Shown here: one piece after another, positions 17,053 through 25,664 of the stretch
Numbering within the stretch: position 1 is the first letter of the stretch
Layout: every line of letters begins with the position of its first letter
Source of the DNA: JAPLJC01 sp963697965
GTDB lineage: Bacteria > Desulfobacterota > Desulfobaccia > Desulfobaccales > 0-14-0-80-60-11
NCBI GenBank assembly: GCA_963697965.1
Contig: OY969108.1
Span: forward strand, 2,542,001 to 2,606,000
Direction of reading: 5' to 3'
DNA length: 64,000 nt
Made by a program: the position numbers and the translations under genes
Notes under the pieces: model-generated
What the model was told of the DNA's origin: nothing
The model's input: the letters and a program-made list of their open reading frames with translations, nothing else
Database searches by the model: none

Positions 17053-17577
17053 ATGAAGATGCAGGAATACATGCTCCAGGCCCTGAAAGACGCGCTGCAG
17101 ATGGAGTTGGAGGGCCGGCAGTTCTACCTGGAGGCAGCCAAGAAGGTGCAAAACCCCGGGGTGCGCCAGATACTGGAGTATTTGGCGGAATCGGAAAAGT
17201 ACCATATCGAGAAGTTCAACGAAATCTACCGGGACCTGGAGAAGGACCCGGCCTGGACTGAGTCCATGGCCGCCTTCAACCCCCCCCACCACGAACCCTA
17301 TATCTGCGTTATGGCCATGGCCCAGGCGGGCCAGGAAACCGGCGGCAAGGACGATCTCCAGGCCCTGCGCACCGGTATCAAGATGGAAGAATGCTCCATC
17401 GACTACTACACCAAGCTGGCCCGGGAAAACAAGAACCCCCTGGCCCGGCGCTTCTTCATGAGCGTGGCTCATGAGGAGCGCGGCCATTACCTCACCCTGA
17501 TGGATATGCACAACTACCTGACCATGCCGGAAGACTGGTTTTATGTGAAACAGATGAGCAATGTGGATGGCCAGTGA
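17053..17577 (+). CDS. Ferritin-like/rubrerythrin-type diiron protein without rubredoxin domain
   Basis: Four-helix-bundle protein of 174 aa, probably involved in peroxide or iron handling in an anaerobe. It has two helix-pair metal motifs: MELEGRQFYLEAA with ESEKYHIEKF, and KMEECSIDYY with AHEERGHYLTL, i.e. the Glu and E-x-x-H ligands of a diiron site. The C-terminal rubredoxin domain of classical rubrerythrin is absent, so the electron donor must be separate. ATG 17053 follows AAGGAGAAGG. A good promoter lies upstream, and the next gene follows after 43 bases. Confidence 0.85.
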   Translation: MKMQEYMLQALKDALQMELEGRQFYLEAAKKVQNPGVRQILEYLAESEKYHIEKFNEIYRDLEKDPAWTESMAAFNPPHHEPYICVMAMAQAGQETGGKDDLQALRTGIKMEECSIDYYTKLARENKNPLARRFFMSVAHEERGHYLTLMDMHNYLTMPEDWFYVKQMSNVDGQ

Positions 17578-17620
17578 TTAAACCGGGGGCCAGAGGCGGA
17601 GGCTTCGGGAAGATAACCGG

Positions 17621-18406
17621 GTGGAACTGATCGTCATCGGCTCCGGCACCGGGGTGCCGTCCCTGCGGCGAGGCTCGCCGGCCCTGGCGGTGAAGGCCGC
17701 GGGCCGGGTTGTGCTCCTGGATTTGGGGGCCGGCACCCTGCGGTCCATGCTGCGGCAGGGCCTCAACTTCAACGAGATCGACATCCTGGCCCTGAGCCAC
17801 CGCCACCCCGACCACGTGGGGGACCTGGTACCCTTTCTGTTCGCCACTCGCTACGCCCTGGGATACACCCGGCGGCAGCCCTTCTGGCTGCTGGCGGCCC
17901 GGGGCTTTGCCGGGTTTCTGGAGCGGCTCAAGTCCGCCTTCGGCGATTGGCTGGAGCCGCCGGCGGGCCTCCTGCAACTCCGGGAGCTTTCCCCGGACGG
18001 CCCTGATGAAGCTACCTGGGAGGGTTTACGGGTCAAGAGCGCCCCCACCAACCACATTGAGGGCAGCCTGGCCTTCCGCCTGGAGGCCGGGTCCAGTTCC
18101 CTGGTCTATTCCGGGGACACGGACGCAAGCGACTCCCTGGCGGCCCTGGCCCAGGGGGCCGACCTCTTGATCCTGGAGGCGTCCAACCCCACCAAGATCC
18201 CGGGACACCTGACCCCGGCGGAGGCCGGACGCTTGGCGGCCCGGTCCGGGGTCCGGCGATTGTTGCTGACCCACTTTTACCCGCCTAGCGACGAGGTGGA
18301 TGTGGTGGCCCTGGCGTCCCGGGAGTTTTCCGGGGAGGTTCTCCGGGCCGAGGATGGCTTAAGGATTGATTTGGAAAACCAGGGTTCCCATCCCCAGGGC
18401 CGATGA
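17621..18406 (+). CDS. Metallo-beta-lactamase-fold hydrolase (RNase Z/ElaC-like)
   Basis: Binuclear zinc hydrolase of 261 aa. It starts with the RNase Z-like strand IVIGSGTGVPSLRRGSPAL and carries LSHRHPDHVGD (the HxHxDH motif), a later ligand His in APTNHIEGSL, the metal-bridging Asp in VYSGDTDASD and a final His in LLTHFYPP. The tRNA exosite arm of true RNase Z is not evident, so tRNA 3' processing is only one option; the family is broad. Start GTG 17621. It may be cotranscribed with the ferritin-like gene. Confidence 0.8.
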   Translation: MELIVIGSGTGVPSLRRGSPALAVKAAGRVVLLDLGAGTLRSMLRQGLNFNEIDILALSHRHPDHVGDLVPFLFATRYALGYTRRQPFWLLAARGFAGFLERLKSAFGDWLEPPAGLLQLRELSPDGPDEATWEGLRVKSAPTNHIEGSLAFRLEAGSSSLVYSGDTDASDSLAALAQGADLLILEASNPTKIPGHLTPAEAGRLAARSGVRRLLLTHFYPPSDEVDVVALASREFSGEVLRAEDGLRIDLENQGSHPQGR

Positions 18407-18550
18407 CTTTTTAGGGCGCCGGGGAATTGGTGGCCGAAACCGCTCTCCCTTGGGTGCGAAACTTGATTTATCCAAAGGAGTTTGAGAAGATCGCTGAGAA
18501 GGAGCCGGAGGCTGCCGGGATGGCGGTGTCCCCGGGCTGAGGGGGTGGCC

Positions 18551-18859
18551 GTGAGGATTGGTTCGAAGTGCGTCAGTTTGCGGGGGTTGGGCCGGCTGTT
18601 GCTGGTGGCCCTGGTGATCGCCGGCCTGGCCGGCTGCAGCTCCAGGATCAGCAAGCACAATTTCGACCAGATCAAGCTGGGTATGACCCAGGAAGAAGTG
18701 CAGAGTATCCTGGGGCCGCCCACCTCAGCCACTGGCCTGGAGATTCCGGTATTTTCGGGAACCACCTCCAAATGGGTCCAGGGGGACACGGTGATCACCG
18801 TGCAGTTTTTCGATGGCAAGGTGGTGGCCAAGGAATTTTCCCAGCCAGCGCCGAAATAG
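18551..18859 (+). CDS. BamE/SmpA-OmlA-like outer-membrane lipoprotein
   Basis: The roughly 102-aa product has a lipoprotein signal peptide with lipobox LAGC near residue 28 and one SmpA/OmlA domain with the family pattern FDQIKLGMTQEEVQSILGPP, then KWVQGDTVITVQFFDGKV. BamE is an accessory subunit of the outer-membrane beta-barrel assembly machine. Many small lipoproteins share the fold, so the role is not certain. GTG 18551 fits the signal-peptide start best; GTG 18545 and an upstream TTG at 18482 are in frame. Confidence 0.75.
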   Translation: MRIGSKCVSLRGLGRLLLVALVIAGLAGCSSRISKHNFDQIKLGMTQEEVQSILGPPTSATGLEIPVFSGTTSKWVQGDTVITVQFFDGKVVAKEFSQPAPK

Positions 18860-18967
18860 TTTCCTGTTTACCTGATTTTGGCTAAAATCAACAATCCGCA
18901 AGAATGAACTGCCAAATCGGCAGGAGAGTTAAATAATCCATCTGCAATTGAGCCAGGAGTGGCAGAC

Positions 18968-19771
18968 ATGGCGATTATCACCATTTCCAGGGGGTCTTAC
19001 AGCCGCGGCAAAGAGGTTGCGGAAAAACTGGCCCAGGCCTTGGGCTATCAATGCATTTCCCGGGATATCCTCCTGGAGGCCTCGGAGCAATTCAATATCC
19101 CGGAAATCAAGCTGATCCGGGCCATCCACGATGCGCCTTCAATTTTGGGACGCTTCTCGTATGAAAAAGAGACCTTCGTGGCCTACATCCGGGCAGCCCT
19201 CCTGCGCCAGGTCGAGAAGGACAACGTGATTTACCACGGGTTGGCCGGGCATTTCCTGCTGAAAGACCTTCCCCATGTTCTCAAGGTGCGGATCATTGCC
19301 GGCATGGAGGAACGGGTGCGGGAGGAGATGAAGCGGGAAAATATCTCCGCCGAGGAAGCCCGGCGGATTTTGCGGGAGGACGACCAGGAGCGCCGCAAAT
19401 GGAGCAAGCACCTTTACGGGATCGACACCTGGGATCCCAGCCTCTATGACCTGGTGATCCGGGTCCAGTGCGTCCAGGTGGACGACGCGGTGAATCTTAT
19501 CAAACACGCCCTGGAGGGCTCTTGCTTTCAGCCCAAACCCGGGAACCAAAGCCTGGTGCACGAGGTGTCCCTGGCAGCCCAGATAGAGACGGCCCTGATC
19601 CAGGAAATCCCCTCGGTGCAGGTGGAGGCCAAGGGGGGCGAGATCTTCATTTACCTCAAGAAGTCCATATGCGCAGACGAAGAACTCGTATCCCGGATCA
19701 AGCGTCTGGCCGCCAGCATCGTCAATGTGGACATGGGGATTACCTGCTGTGTGAAGCCCCAGCAGCCCTGA
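18968..19771 (+). CDS. Cytidylate-kinase-like (Cmk2 family) protein with C-terminal BON-like domain, copy 1
   Basis: The 267-aa product starts with the Cytidylate_kin2-type sequence ITISRGSYSRGKEVAEKLA, a P-loop variant unlike the GPAGAGKST of the true Cmk in this window, followed by SRDILLEASEQF and a helical region with GLAGHFLLKDLPHVLKVR. Residues after about 205 look like a BON fold (LAAQIETALIQEIPSVQVEA, then GGEIFIYL), which in other proteins binds membranes or ligands. Substrate unknown. ATG 18968 has AGGAG at the right distance. It is followed after 66 bases by a close paralogue. Confidence 0.75.
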   Translation: MAIITISRGSYSRGKEVAEKLAQALGYQCISRDILLEASEQFNIPEIKLIRAIHDAPSILGRFSYEKETFVAYIRAALLRQVEKDNVIYHGLAGHFLLKDLPHVLKVRIIAGMEERVREEMKRENISAEEARRILREDDQERRKWSKHLYGIDTWDPSLYDLVIRVQCVQVDDAVNLIKHALEGSCFQPKPGNQSLVHEVSLAAQIETALIQEIPSVQVEAKGGEIFIYLKKSICADEELVSRIKRLAASIVNVDMGITCCVKPQQP

Positions 19772-19837
19772 GAAGAGGTGACGCCGGCATCCAGCCGGGG
19801 TTGGCCGAAAATAACCATTTGAGAAAGGAGTGGGAGA

Positions 19838-20632
19838 GTGGCGATTATTACCATTTCCAGGGGATCTTACAGCCGCGGCAAGGAGGTTGCGGAAAAACTG
19901 GCCCAGGACTTGGGCTATCAATGCCTTTCCCGGGATATCCTCCTGGAAGCCTCGGAGCGCTTCAATATCCCGGAAATCAAGCTGGTCCGGGCCATCCACG
20001 ATGCGCCTTCGATTTTTGAACGGTTCACCTACGGCAAAGAGCCTTATGTGGCCTCCATCCGGGCGGCCCTCTTGCGCCAGGTTCAGAAAGACAACGTGGT
20101 CTATCACGGGTTGGCAGGACATTTCCTGCTGAAAGGGATCCCCCACATTCTCAAGGTGCGGATCATTGCCTCCATGGAGGATCGGGTCAAGGAGGAGATG
20201 AAGCGGGAGAAGATCTCAGCCGAGGAAGCCCGGCGGATATTGCAGAAGGACGACGAAGAACGCCGCAAATGGAGCAAACACCTTTACGGGATCGACACCG
20301 CGGACCCCAGCCTCTATGACCTGGTGATCCATATCCAGTGCATGACGGTGGATGACGCGGTGGAAGTCATTAAATGCGCCCTGAAAGGCCCTTGCTTTCA
20401 GTCCGACTCCGAAACCCAAAAGCTGATAGATGATAAGTCCCTGGCAGCCCGGGTGGAGGCGGCCCTAATCCAGGAAATCCCCTCGGTGGAGGTGGAGGTC
20501 AAGGATGGCGAGGTCATCATTTACCTCAAAAAGGCCCAGTTTGAAAACGAAGAACTTATGAATCGGGTTAAGCGCCTGACCGCCAACATCGTCGGTTTTA
20601 AGGGCAAGATCACCTGCCTGATGCGGCCATAG
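19838..20632 (+). CDS. Cytidylate-kinase-like (Cmk2 family) protein with C-terminal BON-like domain, copy 2
   Basis: The 264-aa tandem paralogue of the preceding gene is alike over its full length and nearly identical in the first 45 residues. It has the same SRGSYSRGKEVAEKLA loop and a C-terminal BON-like part with SVEVEVKDGEVIIYLKK. Differences concentrate in the C-terminal third. The start is GTG 19838 with AAGGAG upstream. The leaders of both genes (GAGTGGCAGACATGGCGATTA and GGGAGAGTGGCGATTA) are also similar, so the whole unit was duplicated. Retention of both copies hints at a hetero-oligomer or divergent ligands. Confidence 0.75.
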   Translation: MAIITISRGSYSRGKEVAEKLAQDLGYQCLSRDILLEASERFNIPEIKLVRAIHDAPSIFERFTYGKEPYVASIRAALLRQVQKDNVVYHGLAGHFLLKGIPHILKVRIIASMEDRVKEEMKREKISAEEARRILQKDDEERRKWSKHLYGIDTADPSLYDLVIHIQCMTVDDAVEVIKCALKGPCFQSDSETQKLIDDKSLAARVEAALIQEIPSVEVEVKDGEVIIYLKKAQFENEELMNRVKRLTANIVGFKGKITCLMRP

Positions 20633-20771
20633 GGTCCCAGCCGGCGCCGGCCGGGGTTAGGAGCAGTGGAGTCCGGCAGAGATTTTGCATGGGTTTTGAC
20701 GGCATGAACCTGAAAAATCGAAATGTAGTCAATAGCCGCTGCTGGCGCAGGCTGAAGCCGGTAATAGCAAA

Positions 20772-20972
20772 ACCCCCTCTCCCCTGCGAGGGGAGAGGGT
20801 CGGGGTGAGGGGTGGCTCCGTCTGTTGATATTCCCCCTCACCTGCCCTCTCCCCCATTGGGGGAGAGGAAAAGAGTTTGAAATTTCCATAGGATTATAGA
20901 TTGTGAAGGCGCACCTATTTTCAAGCAGGTTTCTTGTACCCGTTTCATAGCAAAAACCTTGCCGGACACTAC
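20772..20972. repeat. Composite dispersed element, compact copy
   Basis: The 362-bp gap 20633-20994 contains CCCTCTCCCCTGCGAGGGG, GGGGTGAGGGGTGGCT, CCCTCTCCCCCATTGGGGG, the stretch GAAATTTCCAT, and ends with CAAAAACCTTGCCGGACAC. The same order of blocks recurs at 52364-52678. No gene is seen in the gap. Confidence 0.7.
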
Positions 20973-20994
20973 TTGGTAAGGAGGCCATTATACT

Positions 20995-21705
20995 TTGAAG
21001 GACAAACGCATCGTCATCATCGGCGGCACTTCCGGCATGGGCCTGGCAACCGCCAAGGCCGCGGCGGCCCTGGGAGCCCAGGTGGTCATTGCCGGCCGCA
21101 CCAGTGAGAAGCTTCAGAGGGCCGAGAAGGAAATCGGCGGCCAGGTGAGGGGCTTGGCCCTGGATGTGGGAGAGGAGGCGCAGATCAAGACCTTTTTCGC
21201 AGAGGTGGGCCAGTTCGACCACCTCACCACTCCGGGGAGCACCATCCACGGGGGGCCGTTCTTGACCCTGGATAGCGCCTCGGCGAAAGTGGATTTCCAG
21301 AGCAAATTCTGGGGCCAGTACCTGGCGGCGAAATACGGGGCCCCCCTGGTGCGGCCCGGCGGTTCCATGGTCTTTTTCGCCGGCATGTGGAGCCAGCGGC
21401 CCCAGGCAGGGGCGGCTGTCATCGCCGCCATCAATGGCGCCATCGAGTCCCTGGCCCGGGCCCTGGCCGTGGAGCTGGCCCCCATCCGGGTCAACGCCGT
21501 GTCCCCGGGTCTGGTGGATACCCCCATCTTCGCCGGTATGGAGCCGGCGCGCCGGCAGGAAATGTTCCGGGCCTTCTCCGGAGTGGCGCCGGTCAAGCGG
21601 GTGGGCCGCCCGGAAGAGGTGGCCGAGGCAGTCCTCTACCTGATGGGCAATTCCTTCACCACCGGCAGCACCCTGTACGTGGACGGCGGCTATTTGCTCC
21701 GTTAG
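20995..21705 (+). CDS. SDR-fold protein lacking the canonical Tyr-x3-Lys active site
   Basis: Short-chain dehydrogenase/reductase fold of 236 aa. The nucleotide loop is IIGGTSGMGLATAKAAA, then VVIAGRT and LDVGEEAQI. The segment that should hold YxxxK reads AAVIAAINGAIESLARALA, so the catalytic Tyr and Lys align with Ile and Asn. RVNAVSPGLVDTP and the C-terminal VDGGYLLR are typical. Divergent SDRs with an NGA segment exist, and their activity is mostly undetermined. Start TTG 20995 has AAGGAGG nine bases upstream. Confidence 0.8.
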   Translation: MKDKRIVIIGGTSGMGLATAKAAAALGAQVVIAGRTSEKLQRAEKEIGGQVRGLALDVGEEAQIKTFFAEVGQFDHLTTPGSTIHGGPFLTLDSASAKVDFQSKFWGQYLAAKYGAPLVRPGGSMVFFAGMWSQRPQAGAAVIAAINGAIESLARALAVELAPIRVNAVSPGLVDTPIFAGMEPARRQEMFRAFSGVAPVKRVGRPEEVAEAVLYLMGNSFTTGSTLYVDGGYLLR

Positions 21706-21723
21706 CCGTAGGGGCGACAGTGG

Positions 21724-21742
21724 CACAGGCTTCCAGCCTGTG
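21724..21742. repeat. Short palindrome CACAGGCTTCCAGCCTGTG
   Basis: Copy of the CACAGGC/GCCTGTG family in the 102-bp gap between the SDR and dienelactone hydrolase genes. It has no U-tract. Confidence 0.6.
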
Positions 21743-21807
21743 ATCGGGGTGCCCGGTCGGCCTCGCCGGGGGTTTTGCTTTAGCTGACTGCCAACCGGCG
21801 GCATGAT

Positions 21808-22617
21808 ATGAGAAACTTCCTGATTTTTGGATATTTCCTGCTGATGATTCTGGCCTTGACTTCGGTAGCGGAGGTGCAGGCGGCAATGGTGACCAAGACC
21901 GTGGAATACCGATATGACGGTACCGTCTTTAAGGGCTACATAGCGTATGACGACGCCACGCGGGGCCGGCGTCCCGGGGTCCTGGTGGTCCATGAGTGGT
22001 GGGGCCTCAACGATTTTGCCCGGCAAAAAGCGGAACAACTGGCCGGCCTGGGCTACGTCGCCCTGGCCGCCGATATGTACGGCCAGGGCCTGGTTACCCG
22101 GGACCCCCTGGAGGCGGGCAAGCTGGCCGGGGAACTGCGGGGCAACCCCGCCCTGCTGCAGGCCCGGGCCCAGGCGGCCTTGAAGGCACTGGCCCAGACC
22201 CCGGAGGTCGACCCCCAGCGTCTGGGTGCCATCGGCTTCTGCTTCGGCGGCACTACGGTCCTGGATCTGGCTTATACGGGCGCCGCCGGCCTTAAAGGGG
22301 TGGTGAGCTTCCACGGCGGCTTGCTGGCGCCCCGTCCAGAGGAACTCAAGTCCATCAAGGCCGCCATCCTGGTGCTGCACGGGGCCGATGATCCCCACGT
22401 CCCCGGGGAGTCCATCGCCGCCTTCCAGGAGGCCATGAGAAAAGGGGGAGTGGACTGGCAGATGGTTTATTTCGGCGGTGCGGTGCATGGCTTTACGAAT
22501 CCCGCCAACGGCAGCGACATGGCCTCCGGGGTCGCCTACGAACCTCGGGCAGCTCGGCGTTCCTGGCAGTATATGCAGGATTTCTTCAAAGAGATATTTG
22601 CGACTAAAAAGCAGTGA
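21808..22617 (+). CDS. Dienelactone hydrolase family protein, exported
   Basis: Alpha/beta hydrolase of 269 aa with an N-terminal signal peptide (likely cleavage after QAA near residue 26), so it acts in the periplasm. The DLH triad is visible: nucleophile Cys in IGFCFGGTT, Asp in LHGADDPHV and His in GAVHGFTNP. The EWWGLN oxyanion region is also present. Natural substrates of the exported branch are unknown. Its stop codon TGA is the first unit of a TGAGCAG heptad array. Confidence 0.85.
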   Translation: MRNFLIFGYFLLMILALTSVAEVQAAMVTKTVEYRYDGTVFKGYIAYDDATRGRRPGVLVVHEWWGLNDFARQKAEQLAGLGYVALAADMYGQGLVTRDPLEAGKLAGELRGNPALLQARAQAALKALAQTPEVDPQRLGAIGFCFGGTTVLDLAYTGAAGLKGVVSFHGGLLAPRPEELKSIKAAILVLHGADDPHVPGESIAAFQEAMRKGGVDWQMVYFGGAVHGFTNPANGSDMASGVAYEPRAARRSWQYMQDFFKEIFATKKQ

Positions 22618-22638
22618 GCAGTGAGCAGTGAGCAGTAA
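22611..22638 (+). repeat. TGAGCAG heptad array at the dienelactone hydrolase stop
   Basis: Consecutive TGAGCAG units followed by TAAA. The first TGA is the stop codon of the hydrolase gene (22615-22617); the next copies put TGA in the other two frames. No matching inverted arm was found in the following 226-bp gap. Confidence 0.8.
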
Positions 22639-22843
22639 AGGCGCCGCCGACCTGGGGAATTTCAGCTATTAATGAGAGCCCCTTGGGGTCCCCTGGTTAT
22701 CCCTGCTCCCCTGATGGGGGAGCATGGTTACGGTGAGGGGGAATTTTAATCTTCAAGCCCTTGCAATTCATCTCTCAAACGCCGCCAGTCGACGAAATTA
22801 TTCTGATTGACTACCCCTCCCTTTTTGCCCTAAACTAGATTTT

Positions 22844-25594
22844 ATGCCCCTGTCGTGGAACGAAATTAAAACCCGCGCCTTCGATTTCTCCCGTGAATGG
22901 GCCGATGAAGCGTCAGAAGATGCCGAAGCGAAATCATTTTTGGATGCCTTTTTCAATGTCTTCGGGATTCCTCGCAAAAGGGTGGCTTCCTTCGAAAAGC
23001 GGGTCAAAAAAATCGACGGCAAGGACGGGTATATTGATCTGCTCTGGAAAGGGATTTTGCTCATCGAGCAAAAATCTCGCGGCAAAGACCTAAACCGCGC
23101 TTACCAACAGGCCAAGGACTATTTCCCCGGTATCCAGGACATAGACCTTCCCCGCTATATCCTCGTTTCCGACTTCGCTCGCTTCCGCCTTTATGACCTG
23201 GAGGAGGATACGGAACACGAATTCACCTTAAAGAATCTATACCAGAACATTAAGCTGTTTGGCTTTATCGCCGGGTATCAAACTACCTCTTATAAAGAAC
23301 AGGACCCGGTCAACATCAAAGCTGCCGAACGCATGGGCAGGTTGCATGACAAGCTCAAGAATATCGGCTACACAGGACATGAGCTTGAAGTTTATCTTGT
23401 TCGCCTGCTCTTCTGCTTGTTTGCCGATGACACCAGCATCTTCGAACGTCGCCAGTTTCAGGATTTGATCGAACAGCGCACCGCCGCCGATGGGCAAGAT
23501 TTAGCCCAATGGCTGGGCCACCTGTTTGAGGTTCTCAATACCCACGGCGACCGGCGTCTTAAAACCCTCGACGAGCAATTGGGCGCTTTCCCTTATGTTA
23601 ACGGCAGTCTCTTTGCCGAATATCTGCACACTGCAGCCTTTGACCGGCACATGCGGGACCTGCTCCTTGAATGCTGCGCCCTCGACTGGGGCGGGATTTC
23701 TCCGGCCATCTTCGGCGCCCTGTTTCAGTCCGTCATGGACCCGCAGCAGCGCCGTCATCTGGGGGCCCACTATACCACGGAAAAAAACATTCTCAAGCTC
23801 ATCGGGCCGCTATTCCTTGATGAGCTGCGGGCCGAATTCAACCGGATCAAAAACCAGCGGAAAAGACTTTACGAGTTTCAGCAGCGCCTGGCTAGTCTGA
23901 AATTTCTCGATCCGGCTTGCGGCTGCGGCAACTTTTTGGTCATTGCTTACCGGGAGCTGCGCACCCTGGAACTGGATGTCTTGTGTGCCCTTTACCCGGA
24001 CGCGCACAAGGGTTCGCTTGACGTGGCAGAATTCAAGATCTTGTGCGATGTCGATCAATTTTACGGCATCGAAATAGAAGAATTTCCCGCCCAGATCGCC
24101 CAAACTGCCCTGTGGCTGATGGACCACCAGATGAATTTGCAGGTCTCTGAGGAATTCGGCCAGTATTTCAGCCGCTTGCCCCTGACCAAATCCGCCACCA
24201 TCGTTCACGCCAACGCCCTGCAACGCGACTGGCGAGAAATCGTACCGGCCAAGGAACTGAGCTACATCCTCGGCAATCCGCCGTTTGGGGGGAAGAAAGA
24301 GCAGAGCGCCGCGCAGAAAGCCGACATGGAGCGCGTCTTCGCAGATGTCAACGGGGCGGGAGTGCTGGATTATGTCGCCGCCTGGTATCGCAAGGCCGCG
24401 GATTATATGTTGGAAAATCCGGCCATCGAGGCTGCTTTTGTTTCCACCAACTCCATCACCCAGGGCGAACAGGTCGGAATATTATGGTCTGATTTGTTCA
24501 AGCGGGGCGTTAAAATCCATTTTGCCCATCGAACCTTTCAGTGGTCAAGCGAGGCCAGAGGCAAAGCCGCCGTGCATTGCGTCATTATCGGTTTTGGCCT
24601 GCATGATATTGCAGAAAAATGGCTTTTTGATTACGAAACACAAAAATCTGAGCCTCACGCAGTTAGAGCCACAAACATTAACCCGTATCTTATCGATGGT
24701 CCTAACGTTGTTCTGGTTAATCGTAGAGAACCGATATGTTCTGTCCCTGAGATTAGGGAAGGAAGTGCTCTTATTGATGATGGGCATTTGCTGCTATCAC
24801 CCAAGGAACGAGATGAACTACTTTTAGCCTATCCCGAAGGGGCTATTTGGGTACGACCTTTTGTCTGGGGAGAGGGATTTATCAATAGTGAGCGGCGTTA
24901 TTGCTTGTGGCTGGCGGGTGTTTCGCCAGAATCCTTACGGAAAGCACCATCTGTGGTGGCACGGGTTCAGGCTGTGTCTGAATTTCGTCGCAACAGTCAA
25001 CGAGAAGCAACCAAGAAACTTGCTGCCTTACCGGCATTGTTTGGCGAAATTCGGCAACCTAAAAACGAATATTTAATGATGCCCAAGACATCCTCAGAGC
25101 GTCGGACTTACACTCCCATAGGGTTCCTGTCTCCTGATAACATTATCAATAACACCAGTCTTTTTGTTGATGGTGCAAAACCTTATCACTTCGGCATTCT
25201 ATCCTCCGCCATGCACATGGCGTGGGTGCGTGCGGTCTGCGGGCGTCTAAAAAGCGATTACCGGTATTCTGCTGGGATCGTTTACAACAACTTCCCCTGG
25301 CCGCAAAGCCCATCCGGCAAACAGAAACAAACCATCGAGGCCGCGGCACAGGCCGTCCTTGAGGCCCGCGCTAAATATCCTGGATCTTCCCTCGCCGACC
25401 TTTACGACCCACTGACCATGCCGCCTGAGCTGGTCCAGGCCCACCGGAAGCTGGACGCCGCGGTTGATGCGGCTTATGCCCGGCGGAAATTCTCCGGCGA
25501 TAGCGACCGGCTGGCCTTTCTCTTTGAATTATATCAACAGCTTGTCAGCCCCCTGGTAGCCAAAAAGAACCTGCGCCGCAAGTCGGCTCGCTAA
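22844..25594 (+). CDS. MmeI-like type IIL restriction-modification enzyme (single polypeptide)
   Basis: Bifunctional DNA endonuclease and adenine-N6 methyltransferase of 916 aa, about the length of MmeI. Nuclease domain: Asp65, Glu75 and Lys77 (IDLLWKGILLIEQK) keep the D-x9-ExK spacing of MmeI. Methylase: motif I FLDPACGCGNFLV near residue 355 and motif IV NPPFGG near 477. The region after about 600 is the target-recognition part, ending with YSAGIVYNNFPWP and a helical C-terminus. No separate partner gene is needed or present. Composition shifts toward AT in the recognition half, suggesting domain exchange. It stands alone between conserved genes. Confidence 0.9.
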   Translation: MPLSWNEIKTRAFDFSREWADEASEDAEAKSFLDAFFNVFGIPRKRVASFEKRVKKIDGKDGYIDLLWKGILLIEQKSRGKDLNRAYQQAKDYFPGIQDIDLPRYILVSDFARFRLYDLEEDTEHEFTLKNLYQNIKLFGFIAGYQTTSYKEQDPVNIKAAERMGRLHDKLKNIGYTGHELEVYLVRLLFCLFADDTSIFERRQFQDLIEQRTAADGQDLAQWLGHLFEVLNTHGDRRLKTLDEQLGAFPYVNGSLFAEYLHTAAFDRHMRDLLLECCALDWGGISPAIFGALFQSVMDPQQRRHLGAHYTTEKNILKLIGPLFLDELRAEFNRIKNQRKRLYEFQQRLASLKFLDPACGCGNFLVIAYRELRTLELDVLCALYPDAHKGSLDVAEFKILCDVDQFYGIEIEEFPAQIAQTALWLMDHQMNLQVSEEFGQYFSRLPLTKSATIVHANALQRDWREIVPAKELSYILGNPPFGGKKEQSAAQKADMERVFADVNGAGVLDYVAAWYRKAADYMLENPAIEAAFVSTNSITQGEQVGILWSDLFKRGVKIHFAHRTFQWSSEARGKAAVHCVIIGFGLHDIAEKWLFDYETQKSEPHAVRATNINPYLIDGPNVVLVNRREPICSVPEIREGSALIDDGHLLLSPKERDELLLAYPEGAIWVRPFVWGEGFINSERRYCLWLAGVSPESLRKAPSVVARVQAVSEFRRNSQREATKKLAALPALFGEIRQPKNEYLMMPKTSSERRTYTPIGFLSPDNIINNTSLFVDGAKPYHFGILSSAMHMAWVRAVCGRLKSDYRYSAGIVYNNFPWPQSPSGKQKQTIEAAAQAVLEARAKYPGSSLADLYDPLTMPPELVQAHRKLDAAVDAAYARRKFSGDSDRLAFLFELYQQLVSPLVAKKNLRRKSAR

Positions 25595-25664
25595 AGGGGC
25601 GCCACAAGGGAGGGGGCAAACGAAAAAACCCAGGCTGGAAGCCTATGCCATGCTCCCCCCGCCT

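Noticed and set aside
20521..22488. 655-codon minus-strand open frame
   Set aside because: It runs antisense to three recognisable genes (Cmk2 copy 2, SDR, dienelactone hydrolase) and through repeat DNA; no domain is visible.
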